DNA of 64,000 nt from Aldehydirespirator sp028819505 (lineage in GTDB: Bacteria > Actinomycetota > Acidimicrobiia > Acidimicrobiales > Aldehydirespiratoraceae). The position numbers and the translations under genes are program-made. Below are positions 8,825 through 17,113 of the stretch, in pieces; positions within the stretch are counted from its first letter, which is position 1; each line of letters begins with the position of its first letter. The notes under the pieces are model-generated. The model was given only the letters and a program-made list of their open reading frames with translations. It was not told where the DNA came from and made no database searches. The stretch is taken from positions 2,604,001 to 2,668,000 of the forward strand of contig OZ242297.1 of assembly GCA_965207755.1 (NCBI GenBank), given 5' to 3'.

Positions 8825-10015
8825 TTGACTGACGCTGAAACGACCGGACCGCCCGGGACGGAGCCGGTCGCGCCCCCGCCGGGCGGAGCATCGGGCGCCG
8901 CGGCCGGCCGCAGGCGGAGGCCGCGCCTGTCGCACACCACGAAGCGGGTCCTCCTGATCGTGGCCGGCTTGTTGATCGCGGCGGGGAGCGTCACCGGGTT
9001 CTATCTCGTCGCCGAGGAGCTCGACGAGCGTGTCCCGGTGATGGTCGCGGCCGTCGACATACAGGCGGGGGACACCATCGCGGCGGAGCACCTCACCTAC
9101 ACGCTGGCCAGCCTGGACTCGATTCCCCACATTCCGTGGTCGCCCGGCGCGTCGGCAGCGTTGGACGGGCGGATCGCGGCTCACCCGGTCAGTGCGGGCA
9201 GCCTCGTGGACATGTCGATGACGCTGGCGCCCGGCGAGATACCCCTCGGCGGCGAGCTCACGCTGCTGGTCCCGCTCGACACGGGTCTGGCCCCCGAGGG
9301 CGTCTTCGACGGAGACCGGGTGCTGCTGATCGATCCGGGCGCCGAGCCGACGGGCGCCGAGGGCGAGGACGGCCGCCCCCAGCGGGTGCTGCGCGAGTTC
9401 GAGGTGGCCAATTTCGACGGCTCGCAGATGCGGCTCTTCCTGGCGCCCGGGGAGTGGGGCCGCTGGCGGTCGGAGCTTGAGGCCGCGGGCGGGGTGTTCC
9501 ATGTCCTGCCGGTTCCTCTCGGCGGCGACGGCGCCGAACTCGCCGCGCAGCTCGACGCGCTGTGGGGGGCGCAGTGGGCCGAGGCGGTGGCCGAGGCGGC
9601 CGCCGCCCGCGAGGACGTCCTTCCGCCCGAGGCCGGGCCCGGCGAGTTGGAGGTGGTGGTGCCGCTCAACGAGGCCCTGGCGCCGTCGGGGATCGCCGAC
9701 GGCGACTTCGTGCTGTTGATCGACCCGGGCTCGGACCCGGTGCCCGACGACCCGGGCCGGCCCCGCTCGGTGCTGCGCAGCCTCGAGATCACCAACTACG
9801 AGGGCGGCCGGATCCGGCTGTTCGTGTCGCCGGAGCAGTGGATCTGGTGGAGCTCGCTTCCCGAGACGCTCGGCCAGCCGCCGCTGGTGCTCCCGGTGGC
9901 GCCGGGCACCGACCTCGACGACACGATCAGGCGCCTGAACCTGGAGTGGCTCTTCGGGTGGGAGGCGGAGCTCCTCGACCTCGACCGCCGGCAGGCCGAG
10001 CAGGCGCCGTCGTGA
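8825..10015 (+). CDS. CpaB/RcpC-like SAF-domain pilus assembly protein
   Basis: Probable periplasmic-side assembly factor of the Tad/Flp pilus. The TTG start is supported by GGCAGGAGCA upstream. After a Pro/Gly/Arg-rich cytoplasmic leader there is one transmembrane helix (about residues 41-62, VLLIVAGLLIAAGSVTGFYL). A SAF domain follows at about 70-140 (VMVAAVDIQAGDTIAAEHLT), as in CpaB. Unusually, the body holds two similar segments of about 110 residues, each with VPL, DGD..LLIDPG and a later RxFVSPxxW/RLFLAPxxW motif. The C-terminal part is therefore an internal duplication. It is the first gene of the plus-strand pilus operon. Confidence 0.78.
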   Translation: MTDAETTGPPGTEPVAPPPGGASGAAAGRRRRPRLSHTTKRVLLIVAGLLIAAGSVTGFYLVAEELDERVPVMVAAVDIQAGDTIAAEHLTYTLASLDSIPHIPWSPGASAALDGRIAAHPVSAGSLVDMSMTLAPGEIPLGGELTLLVPLDTGLAPEGVFDGDRVLLIDPGAEPTGAEGEDGRPQRVLREFEVANFDGSQMRLFLAPGEWGRWRSELEAAGGVFHVLPVPLGGDGAELAAQLDALWGAQWAEAVAEAAAAREDVLPPEAGPGELEVVVPLNEALAPSGIADGDFVLLIDPGSDPVPDDPGRPRSVLRSLEITNYEGGRIRLFVSPEQWIWWSSLPETLGQPPLVLPVAPGTDLDDTIRRLNLEWLFGWEAELLDLDRRQAEQAPS

Positions 10016-10149
10016 GCAGCAACCACAGCGGCGCCGGCCCGAGCAGCCGGGACAGCCGGGACGGCCCGAGCAGCCGGGACAGCCGGGACAGCCCGAGCAG
10101 CCGGGGCGGTCTCGGCGCCGCTGAGCGCGGAGCGCCGGCCGGGTGCTAG
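10012..10149 (+). CDS. Possible small repeat-rich ORF between pilus genes
   Basis: A GTG overlapping the stop of the SAF-protein gene (GTGA) opens a 45-codon frame rich in Ser, Arg and Asp (GPSSRDSRD repeats). It ends just inside the next gene. The overlap pattern matches real gene junctions here, but the product is simple repeat and may be spurious. It could also mark a frameshift that once joined it to the following gene. Confidence 0.25.
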   Translation: MSSNHSGAGPSSRDSRDGPSSRDSRDSPSSRGGLGAAERGAPAGC

Positions 10150-11015
10150 CCGTGGTGACGGCGTCCCGGTCGAGCCTCATGGCGGGGTCGGTCGGGTTCC
10201 TGCTGGCCGGCAGGCTGGGCGGCGAGGGGGCGCCGGTCGCCCTGATCGACGCCGACACCGTCGGCGCGGCGCTACACGAGCGGCTCGGCGAGTCGGTACG
10301 GCGGACCTTCTCGCCCGCCGAGCGCGGCCTGCCGTCGCTGATCGCGTCACGCGAGGAACTGACGCTGCAGCTGCTCGCCGACCATTCCTACAGCATCGAC
10401 ACCGCCGCATCGGGCGCCTCCTGGAGCATCCGGCTCGGGCAGTCCTCCCGGCGCACGCCCTCGCCCGCGGACGGCGGCCCGGCGGCGCGCGGCGCGGCCG
10501 TTCCGCTGTGGGTCCTGTTCGGGCCCCAGAGCCGCGAGGGCGGCCGGCTGGCCGTGCAGTGGCTTGCCGAGCACTTCGGGGCGCTGGCCCGGATCGACTC
10601 GGTGCGCCGGGTGGTGGTGTCGGTCGCGCTGACGGCGACCGACACCGCGATGGCGGCACTGCTGGGGAGGATCCCGGCGGCGGTCGTGATCTCCCCCGTC
10701 GAGACCGGGGAGAGCCTCCGCGGCCTCCGTGCCGAGCTCGGCGCCGCCGGACTGCTCGACGGGGGCCCGGCTGCCGTGCCGGGGGAACGGCGCCCGGTCG
10801 GCCTGGTGGTGGAGGGGGAGACGTCGGTGGCTCACGACGTGATCTCGTCCGAGCTGGGCCTCGACGTGGTGGGGAGCCTGCCGGCGACCGAGGACTACCG
10901 TGTGCTGCGTGCCGCGAGAAGCCGCCGTTTGAGCAGTTCCGGGGAGCGACTGATGCGATTCGCGCGCCAGGCGGTCGGCCCCGATGCTGCGACCGGCGCA
11001 GCGAGCGGGAGTTGA
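10143..11015 (+). CDS. CpaE/TadZ-like ATPase-fold protein with degenerate P-loop
   Basis: Probable localisation or assembly factor of the Tad pilus, judged by position between CpaB-like and CpaF genes and by a MinD/ParA-like fold. The N-terminus has the beta strand plus loop of this fold (AVVTASRSSLMAGSVGFLLA) and a following LIDADTVG, but the loop has no Gly-Lys-Ser/Thr. ATP binding by a normal Walker A is therefore unlikely. Later strands (RRVVVSVALTATDTAM; VGLVVEG) fit the fold. Length is 290 residues, and no receiver domain is visible. The start at GTG 10143 is uncertain because no ribosome site is clear. Confidence 0.6.
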   Translation: MLAVVTASRSSLMAGSVGFLLAGRLGGEGAPVALIDADTVGAALHERLGESVRRTFSPAERGLPSLIASREELTLQLLADHSYSIDTAASGASWSIRLGQSSRRTPSPADGGPAARGAAVPLWVLFGPQSREGGRLAVQWLAEHFGALARIDSVRRVVVSVALTATDTAMAALLGRIPAAVVISPVETGESLRGLRAELGAAGLLDGGPAAVPGERRPVGLVVEGETSVAHDVISSELGLDVVGSLPATEDYRVLRAARSRRLSSSGERLMRFARQAVGPDAATGAASGS

Positions 11016-12441
11016 GCCGGCGTTGAGTGCCGGGCCGGCGCTTCGCGAGGAGTTCTGGGAGCAGATGCTCCCGAAGATCCAGCGCAGCCGCGTCGATGCC
11101 AGCATGGCCGGCGAGGACGTCCGGGAGGCCTGCCGCGCCGTGGCCGGCGCCGAGATGAAGACCCTCGAAGCCCACGCCATCCACACCTCCGGGCGCTCCC
11201 TCAGCGACAGCGACGTGGACTGGCTGTGGCGCCAGGTCGAGTTCCTGCTGGGGGCCGGGCCGCTCGAGCGCTTCCTGCACCGTCCCGATGTGGAGAACAT
11301 CTACGTGTTCGGGCCGGACAGGGTGGTGCTGGGCCTCACCGGCGGCCAGCAGGAGCACTACGGCGAGCCGCTCTTCGCCGACGAGCAGGAGATGATCTCC
11401 TACATCGCCCATCTCGCCACCACGCAGGGCCAGACGGGCAGGCGATTCGACATGTCGGCGCCGATGCTGGATCTGCGCCTCAGGAGCGGCGAGCGGATCT
11501 TCGCCGCGATGGCGGTGTGCGGCACGCCCTACCTGACGGTGCGCTGCCACCGTCACCGTACAGTCGACCTTGAGGATCTGATGGCCGCCGGCTCCGTCTC
11601 CGAGCAGGCCGCCGGGTTCCTTCGCGCCGCGGTGGCGCCGCCCGCGCCCGCGAACGTGCTGGTGTGCGGCGCTCTGGGCGCGGGCAAGACCACCCTGTTG
11701 CGGGCCCTGCTGTCGGAGTTGGGCGAATCGGAGATCGTGTGCACTCTGGAGCAGACCTTCGAGCTGTTCCTGGACGAGTCGCATCCGTTGACGTTCGCCG
11801 CCGAGACGAGGGAGCCCAACAGCGACGGCTCCGGCGAGATAACGATGGACGAACTGGCCAGACGCAGCCTGCGCTCGGGCGCCGACAGGGTGATCGTCGG
11901 CGAGCTGCGCGGCTCGGAGGCCGCGGTGTTCCTGTCGGCCTGCGGGACCGGCTCGGACGGCTCGATGGCCACCATCCACGCGGCCTCCCCCCGCCAGGCG
12001 CTGTCCCGCCTGGTGCGCTACTGCATGCAGTCGACCGCCGCAGGCCTGCAGTCGGTGCTGGTGCAGGAGGCCGCCGACGTGATCCATCTGGTGGTGTTCG
12101 TGCGCCGCGACCCGCGTTCGGGGGTGCGTAGGGTCGAGACGATCTCGGAGGTGCTCGGTGCGGTGGGCGAGCAGTTCCAGACCCACGACGTGTTCGCGCG
12201 TCCGCTCCACGGCGACGAGCTCGTCATGGTGGACGCGCCACGCAACGCCGACCTGGTCGAGCGCCTGAGCGAAGGCGGGCTCGACGTGTCGGGCTGGGGC
12301 GGCCGGGAAGCGGCGCCGGATGGCCCCGACGTGCCGGACCGGACCGGCCGAGAAGCGGCGCCGGAGGGCCCCGACATCGCCGAGCATCACCGCCCCCGGA
12401 ACGACACTGCGGGCCGGACCGGCCGGGGAGCGGCGCCGTGA
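10984..12441 (+). CDS. Tad/Flp pilus assembly ATPase CpaF/TadA
   Basis: Secretion ATPase that powers pilin polymerisation at the inner face of the membrane. It has Walker A (GALGAGKTTLLRALL, about residues 229-243), an Asp/Glu-rich box (TFELFLDES), Walker B (DRVIVGELRGSEA) and the His box (GSMATIHAASP). The C-terminal 60 residues are low-complexity (GREAAPDGPD-type repeats). The start is ambiguous. ATG at 10984 overlaps the previous gene by 32 bases, while TTG at 11023 follows its stop. The stop overlaps the next start as GTGA. Confidence 0.92.
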   Translation: MLRPAQRAGVEPALSAGPALREEFWEQMLPKIQRSRVDASMAGEDVREACRAVAGAEMKTLEAHAIHTSGRSLSDSDVDWLWRQVEFLLGAGPLERFLHRPDVENIYVFGPDRVVLGLTGGQQEHYGEPLFADEQEMISYIAHLATTQGQTGRRFDMSAPMLDLRLRSGERIFAAMAVCGTPYLTVRCHRHRTVDLEDLMAAGSVSEQAAGFLRAAVAPPAPANVLVCGALGAGKTTLLRALLSELGESEIVCTLEQTFELFLDESHPLTFAAETREPNSDGSGEITMDELARRSLRSGADRVIVGELRGSEAAVFLSACGTGSDGSMATIHAASPRQALSRLVRYCMQSTAAGLQSVLVQEAADVIHLVVFVRRDPRSGVRRVETISEVLGAVGEQFQTHDVFARPLHGDELVMVDAPRNADLVERLSEGGLDVSGWGGREAAPDGPDVPDRTGREAAPEGPDIAEHHRPRNDTAGRTGRGAAP

Positions 12442-13343
12442 CTCCGGTCATCGACGCGGCAGCCTCCGCCTTCGGCCCGCTGTTCGGGGCGCTCTTCGCA
12501 GCCGGTGTGGGGCTGGTCGCCGCGTCGGGTCCGCTGGCGCGCTGGAGCGACCGGCTGCGTCGCCCGGTCGCCGCGCCGCGGTCGCGTCGCCGCACCCGTG
12601 CCCGCTGGAGCCCGGTGGCTCTGGTGCAGGTGGTCGGCGCCCTGCTGGGCGTGCTGGTCGGGCTGGCCGCGACCGGGCTCGTCGGGATGGCTCTGCTGCT
12701 GGGCGGGCTCGGGGTGCTGCTGCCGCCGTTCATGGCGGCCCCGGGTCGCAGGCGCCGCCAGACCCAGGAGGCGATGGCGTGGTCGCTGTGGTGCCAGCAG
12801 CTCGCCGAGCTGGCCCGGGCGGGCTCGGGCCTGTCGCAGTCGATCCGGGGCAGCCTCGACCATGCGCCCGCTCCGACGGTGCCGGTGCTGACGCGGGTGA
12901 CGGCCGAGGCCGAGCTGCGGGGACTGGACGCGGCGATGACCGAGCTCGCGGCCGCCGGAACCGTCTGGGAGCCGGAGGTGGCGGCCGGCCTGCGGATGGC
13001 GGCGGCCTCCGGCAGCGGGGTGGCGGGCCCGCTGCTGGACCTGTCGGGCCGCATCGACGAGTCCGTCGAGATGCACCGCTCCAAGACCGAGGCGGTGGTG
13101 CAGCTCTGGGCGCAGACGATCGCCCTGCTGGCCCTCGCGGGCGGCGTGATCACCCTCATGTACCGCAACAACCCGAGCTACTTCGAGCCCTACAGCACCG
13201 TGACGGGCCAGATCGTGCTGGGCGGCATCGCGGCGCTCCTGATCGTGTCGATCTCGTTCCTCGTGTACCACTCGGTGGTGCGCGAGGACCATTCGGTGCT
13301 GGTGCCGCCCCGTCGGCGCTGGCGCATCAGGGTGCCGCTGTGA
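12438..13343 (+). CDS. Tad pilus inner-membrane platform protein TadB
   Basis: Type II secretion F-domain protein, one of two that form the membrane platform of the Tad machine. Hydrophobic segments occur near residues 10-30 and 60-100. A cytoplasmic helical domain (WSLWCQQLAELARAGSGLSQ) and two C-terminal membrane helices (about 215-265) follow. At 301 residues it is the usual size. It is coupled to cpaF by a GTGA overlap and is followed by tadC. Confidence 0.85.
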   Translation: MTPVIDAAASAFGPLFGALFAAGVGLVAASGPLARWSDRLRRPVAAPRSRRRTRARWSPVALVQVVGALLGVLVGLAATGLVGMALLLGGLGVLLPPFMAAPGRRRRQTQEAMAWSLWCQQLAELARAGSGLSQSIRGSLDHAPAPTVPVLTRVTAEAELRGLDAAMTELAAAGTVWEPEVAAGLRMAAASGSGVAGPLLDLSGRIDESVEMHRSKTEAVVQLWAQTIALLALAGGVITLMYRNNPSYFEPYSTVTGQIVLGGIAALLIVSISFLVYHSVVREDHSVLVPPRRRWRIRVPL

Positions 13344-13428
13344 GCGGCGCGCGGCGCCGGCCGTCGCCTGAGCGCGGCCGGGGAGCGGGATCGGCCCTTG
13401 CGGCCGCCGCTGCCCCGAAGGCCGGCCG

Positions 13429-14247
13429 GTGAGCGGCGCGGCCGTCGTCGGCGCGGCGGGCTGGACCGCGGGGCTGGCCCTGGTGGCGGCGGGGCTGATG
13501 CTGCCGAGGCGGCGCCGGTCGCGCCGGTCCCCGGGCACGGGCATGCGCGACCTGCTGCCCGCGTTCAGCGCGGGCGACGAGGCGAACCTGCGCCTGGCGG
13601 GGCTCACCCCGGAGACCTACGGCACGCAGCGGGTGGCAGGCGTGCTGGCGGGGCTCGTCGTCGGCGCGGCGGCGGGACTGGCCTGGCGCGGCTCCGCGCT
13701 GGGCGCGCTGACCGTGGCTCTGGTGGGGGCCGCCACCGGCTGGGTGCTGCCGATGCTCGGCATGCGCGACGCCGCCGGCAAGGCCCGCTCCGAGTTCGAC
13801 AGGGTGACCCGGCTGTGGATCGCCCTGGTGGCGCTGCAGGTGCGGGCCGGCGCCGACACGTCGACCGCGATGCTGCGGGCCGCGCAGGCGGGCGAGCGTC
13901 CCGCCTGGCGCCTGCTGCACCGGCACCTGCTGGCGGCGCAGCAGCAGCGGCGCCCGGCCTGGGAGGGCCTCTCCGACATCGTCGAGCGCTACGACATGCA
14001 GTCGCTGGCCCCGGCGGTGGCGGCACTGGGCCTGGCCGCCCAGCGCGGCACCCGGGTCGCCGACGCTGTGCTCGCGGTGGCCGACACGCTCTGGCGCCAG
14101 TCGCTGTCGCGCGAGCGCGAGCGGTCGCTGAAGCGCGCCCAGGTCATCGTGCTGCCTGCGACCCTGGTGGCGTTGGGCCTGGCCGCGTTGCTGGTGTACC
14201 CGCCGTTCAGCGCCCTCACCGGAGGCGGCATCGTGGCCGGACGGTGA
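13429..14247 (+). CDS. Tad pilus inner-membrane platform protein TadC
   Basis: Second F-domain protein of the platform. It has an N-terminal membrane helix, a basic loop (PRRRRSRR), paired helices at about 65-105, the cytoplasmic F domain (RLWIALVALQVRAGADTSTA; ADAVLAVADTLWRQSL) and a C-terminal helix (VIVLPATLVALGLAALLVY). The 85-bp gap from tadB begins with GTGAGCGGCGCG, the same bases as the tadC start itself, so the start region may have been duplicated. The stop overlaps the next start (GTGA). Confidence 0.83.
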   Translation: MSGAAVVGAAGWTAGLALVAAGLMLPRRRRSRRSPGTGMRDLLPAFSAGDEANLRLAGLTPETYGTQRVAGVLAGLVVGAAAGLAWRGSALGALTVALVGAATGWVLPMLGMRDAAGKARSEFDRVTRLWIALVALQVRAGADTSTAMLRAAQAGERPAWRLLHRHLLAAQQQRRPAWEGLSDIVERYDMQSLAPAVAALGLAAQRGTRVADAVLAVADTLWRQSLSRERERSLKRAQVIVLPATLVALGLAALLVYPPFSALTGGGIVAGR

Positions 14248-14735
14248 CCCCGCCCGGCCGTCACGGACAGCCCGGGGACGGGTTCCCGGAACACGACCAG
14301 GCGCCCCAGGACGGACGCCCGGAACACGACCAGGGGCCGCTGGACGGGCCCCCGGATTCTCACGGACAGCCCGCGGACGGGCGCCGGCGTCCCCGGGCGC
14401 GGCCCGCGGAGGGGCGCTCGGTGGTCGAATGGCTGTTGATCGTGGCGGCCGTGGCCGGGTTCGCGGCCGTGACGGGGCTGGCGCTGCAGCGCATCCTGGA
14501 GTCCTCGACCGACGATTCCGCCGACCCCGCGGTGCGCATCCTCGAAGCCGAGGTCCTCGCCGCCGAGATCGAGGCAGAGGCCCGCCAGGCCGGCAGCGCC
14601 AACCTCGATGCCGAGCTCCGCAGGCGCTGCAGGGAGATCAGCCAAGCGTTCCCCGACGTCGTCGAGCGGGCCAGATGGGACGTGTCGGACCCCGACGCGA
14701 AGAAGTGCCAGATCGAGGCGCTGTCACTCCCGTAG
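14244..14735 (+). CDS. Pilin-like protein with class III-type signal (first of three related)
   Basis: Predicted 163-residue minor pilin or pseudopilin. A Pro/Gly/Asp-rich leader of about 57 residues (short repeats of EHDQ and DGRP) is followed by a cleavage-like site and helix, G-RSVVEWLLIVAAVAG. Glu lies at the fifth position after the predicted cut at Gly57, as in type IVb pilins processed by a prepilin peptidase. The C-terminal 75 residues are charged with two Cys. It starts at GTG overlapping the tadC stop. The same LEWLLIVAAVAG-type helix recurs in the genes at 22797 and 23347. Function is inferred from the signal and context. Confidence 0.7.
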   Translation: MTPPGRHGQPGDGFPEHDQAPQDGRPEHDQGPLDGPPDSHGQPADGRRRPRARPAEGRSVVEWLLIVAAVAGFAAVTGLALQRILESSTDDSADPAVRILEAEVLAAEIEAEARQAGSANLDAELRRRCREISQAFPDVVERARWDVSDPDAKKCQIEALSLP

Positions 14736-14859
14736 AGGCCGCAACGCCCGGACGAGCCGCCGCCGCCCCCGTAGAGGCCGCAACGCCCGGACGAGCCGCC
14801 GCCGCCCCCGTAGAGGCCGCAACGCCCGGACGAGCCGCCGCCGCCCCCGTAGAGGCCGC
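14733..14859. repeat. 39-bp tandem repeat, about 3.3 copies
   Basis: Unit begins TAGAGGCCGCAACGCCCGGA and continues CGAGCCGCCGCCGCCCCCG. Three identical copies start at the stop codon of the pilin-like gene, followed by a partial fourth. The region lies between convergent genes. No gene was seen in it. Confidence 0.92.
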
Positions 14860-14893
14860 TGGTCGGGGGCCGCGATGCTGCCGGCGCCTCTGC

Positions 14894-15517
14894 TCAGCAC
14901 ACGGGCAGCGCGTCGGGCACGAAGCTCTGGTTGTAGGCGTCGGGATCGGTGCCGGCGTCGGGCTGCGGCCCGTCCAGGACGGCGGGCCCCAGAGCGACGG
15001 CGTGGACGCCGGCGAACCTGTCGGGCCACAGCGCGGTCAGCGGGCCTGCGGTCTCGCCCCGCACCTCCACTCTCACCCAGCCCGAGTTGTCGTCTTCCTT
15101 CTTCGGAACCTCCTCCGACGGGAGGAGGCCCTCGGTGTCGGTGCACCAGTCGCTGTAGACGGTCGCGACTCCGGGCTGCCACCATCTCCAGCCGTCTTCG
15201 CGTGCCGCGGTGCGGGCGACCGCGTCCTCGGCCGACCGCGCCATGGAGAAGCCGGGGGGGTCGTCGTCGGCAGGGTGCCCGCCCTCGGCGGCGGTGACCC
15301 GCCACACGGCCCGCAGGCCCTCCGACGCGGCCACTTCGGCCTGCGACCGGGCGTTGCTGATGATGAAGGCGTGGACGGTCAGCACCAGGACCGCCATGAT
15401 CAGCACAGGCCAGATCACCACGAACCCGAGAGAGTCGCCCCTGTCGCCGCGGCGCCTGCGCGGCCGGCGCTCGCCGCCGTGCCCGAGCCCTGCTGCCTGA
15501 TCCACAGCCGACAGCAT
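14894..15517 (-). CDS. TadE-like membrane-anchored pseudopilin
   Basis: A 207-residue protein on the strand opposite to the rest of the pilus operon. A basic leader (RRPRRRRGDRGDSLG) is followed by one membrane helix (FVVIWPVLIMAVLVLTVHAF) and a helical segment ISNARSQAEVAASEGLRAVW. This is the layout of TadE family proteins. The Glu at position 5 of a processed pilin is not present. The extracytoplasmic part has Cys residues near the middle and at the last position. ATG at 15517 is chosen as the last start before the helix. A longer frame upstream is only read-through of the 74-bp repeat array. Confidence 0.6.
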   Translation of the reverse strand: MLSAVDQAAGLGHGGERRPRRRRGDRGDSLGFVVIWPVLIMAVLVLTVHAFIISNARSQAEVAASEGLRAVWRVTAAEGGHPADDDPPGFSMARSAEDAVARTAAREDGWRWWQPGVATVYSDWCTDTEGLLPSEEVPKKEDDNSGWVRVEVRGETAGPLTALWPDRFAGVHAVALGPAVLDGPQPDAGTDPDAYNQSFVPDALPVC

Positions 15518-15738
15518 GCCACCGCCGCCGCCACGACCGCACACCATGCGCCCCGGCCCGGCACCGCCGCCCGATCCACACCCGGCCCCACCCCACCGCC
15601 GCCGCCACGACCGCACACCATGCGCCCCGGCCCGGCACCGCCGCCCGATCCACACCCGGCCCCACCCCACCGCCGCCGCCACGACCAAACACCATGCGCC
15701 CCGACCCGGCACCGCTGCTTGATCCACGGCCGGATGCA
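15518..15738. repeat. 74-bp tandem repeat, three copies
   Basis: Three copies at a 74-bp period (ACACCATGCG recurs at 15541, 15615 and 15689), with a few substitutions in the last copy. The unit carries CCGCCGCCGCCACGACC. The array fills the space between two divergent TadE-like genes and so must contain or flank their promoters. Confidence 0.92.
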
Positions 15739-16559
15739 TGGCACCATTGCGGTGTGCGGGTGTGCCTGAATTGAGGTCCGAGGACTTGCGGGCGGGGGCG
15801 GCCGGCAGGGCGCCTGCCCGCCTGCGGGCATCTGCATCGCCGCGACCGGGCCGGATCCCGTGGCCGTCGGCACGCGGGCAGCGCCGTCGCCGGCGGACGG
15901 AACGACGGCGCCGCGATGCCTGCGAGCGGGGCGGCGCGGTGACCTTGTGGGTGGTGCTGATAGTGCCGTGGGCCGTGTTGGCAGCGGTTGCCGCGATCTC
16001 GATCCCCCAGCGCATGGCGGCGGAGTCGTCGATGCGCTCCGCCACCGAGGATCTGGCCAAGCTGCTGAACAATGAGCTGAATGCTGCTCGGAGTGCCGGC
16101 GACCTGAGCGCGGACGGGTTCTCGCTCACGGCCCTGTGCATGGACCGCTCCGCCGGCGAGGATCCCCGGGACGAGGATCTGTGCGCCGCAGTCGGGTCGG
16201 TGCTGCGCGACCTCGGTACGGCAGGGGTGAACGCGGATTCTCTGCGAGGCTTCTACGTCCACGAAGTCGAGCAGGAGGTCGATCGGGTCGGCACGGGGTC
16301 GAGCCGGTCGTCGCCTCGGTGGTTCCTGTGCGAGGACCCCGACGGCGGGACCGCCGGCGGGGCGGACGGCCTGTATGTGGCGCTGGTCGGCGACTGGAGC
16401 GGCGGCGGCTGGGCCCCGGCGCAGATCTGGCCCCATGGCAGAAGCGTCGGGGGCGAGGCGCTGCGGAGCGAGACGCTCACCCGGGCGGCAGAGTGCCCCG
16501 ACGACTGGGACGGGGTCGATCCGGGTCGGCTGGACCGTTCTGGGACTGTGGCGGGCTGA
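15738..16559 (+). CDS. TadE/TadG-like membrane-anchored pilus-associated protein
   Basis: Predicted 273-residue protein with a very basic N-terminal region (RRRRRTERRRRD), then ERGGAVTLWVVLIVPW and a single membrane helix, and a large outer domain with several Cys. The RGxxVTLWV junction is typical of actinobacterial TadE/TadG-like proteins in pilus loci. No enzymatic motif is seen. ATG at 15738 is shown. TTG 15771 is possible, and GTG 15939, just before the helix, would remove the basic leader. The motif TGGCACCATTGCGGTGTG at 15739-15756 resembles one upstream of 16690. Confidence 0.55.
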   Translation: MAPLRCAGVPELRSEDLRAGAAGRAPARLRASASPRPGRIPWPSARGQRRRRRTERRRRDACERGGAVTLWVVLIVPWAVLAAVAAISIPQRMAAESSMRSATEDLAKLLNNELNAARSAGDLSADGFSLTALCMDRSAGEDPRDEDLCAAVGSVLRDLGTAGVNADSLRGFYVHEVEQEVDRVGTGSSRSSPRWFLCEDPDGGTAGGADGLYVALVGDWSGGGWAPAQIWPHGRSVGGEALRSETLTRAAECPDDWDGVDPGRLDRSGTVAG

Positions 16560-16689
16560 CCGGCGGGATGCGCGGCCCGTCCCGGACGGGCCTTCGATGC
16601 TGGCTGCGGGTCTCGGGGTTCGGGCTGGTTGGTGGCGGGTTGTTTGATCGGTGGGCGGCGGCGTGGCAGCATTGGGTTGTGTGGGGTGC

Positions 16690-16720
16690 GTGAGTGGGTG
16701 GTTCGGGCGCTTGCGGGCGG
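16690..16720 (+). repeat. 31-bp copy of the start of the large surface-protein gene
   Basis: Starting with GTGAGTGGGTGGTTCGGGCG, these 31 bases are identical to 18067-18097, the first ten codons of the large repeat protein gene. The frame here stops after about 30 codons at the edge of the IS element. It is far too long to be an IS target duplication, so a separate duplication must have produced it. Confidence 0.85.
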
Positions 16721-16739
16721 CTCGAGGCTGGCAACGGGC

Positions 16740-16779
16740 CGTCGGGCTGCGCTCACGGTCCGCTCGGACCACGGCCTCG
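16740..16779 (-). repeat. Dispersed intergenic repeat, copy F, cut by the IS element
   Basis: Minus-orientation, diverged copy of the roughly 52-bp dispersed repeat (read on the minus strand: CGAGGCCGTGGTCCGAGCGG, then ACCGTGAGCGCAGC). Its end coincides with the CTCG target site of the IS3-family element. Confidence 0.6.
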
Positions 16780-16825
16780 TGAGCATCCCCCCTGATCTTG
16801 GAGGCATCGTCTAAGAGGAGATGCC

Positions 16826-17113
16826 ATGTCTGAGATACGACGACAGTACGACCCTGAGTTCAAGGCGGGTGCTGTGCGGATCGTCCTGGAGACTCGCAGA
16901 TCGGTCACTGATGTGGCCCGCGAGCTGGGGATCGGCGCGGGCACCTTGGGCAACTGGGTCCGCAAGGACCGCGCCGAGCGCTCAGGCGAGCGCCTCGACG
17001 GCGACGAGCGCGCCGAGCTGGTTCGGCTGCGCAAGCGCTGCGCCGAGCTGGAGATGGAGCGTGATGTGCTCAAACGATCAGTGGTCCTTTGGGTCAAGGA
17101 GGCGACGCGGTGA
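16826..17113 (+). CDS. IS3-family transposase OrfA (HTH protein)
   Basis: A 95-residue DNA-binding subunit. A helix-turn-helix (SVTDVARELGIGAGTLGNWV, about residues 27-46) is followed by a leucine-zipper-like coiled segment (LVRLRKRCAELEMERDVLKR). The stop overlaps the OrfB GTG as GTGA. AAGGAGG ahead of that GTG suggests OrfB is also translated by coupled reinitiation. OrfB is in the -1 frame, as in other IS3 elements, but no perfect slippery heptamer was seen. Confidence 0.93.
   Translation: MSEIRRQYDPEFKAGAVRIVLETRRSVTDVARELGIGAGTLGNWVRKDRAERSGERLDGDERAELVRLRKRCAELEMERDVLKRSVVLWVKEATR

Noticed and set aside
14724..16772. Long minus-strand frame spanning both TadE-like genes
   Set aside because: It reads through the 39-bp and 74-bp repeat arrays and is out of frame with the membrane helix of the real minus-strand gene at 14894-15517.
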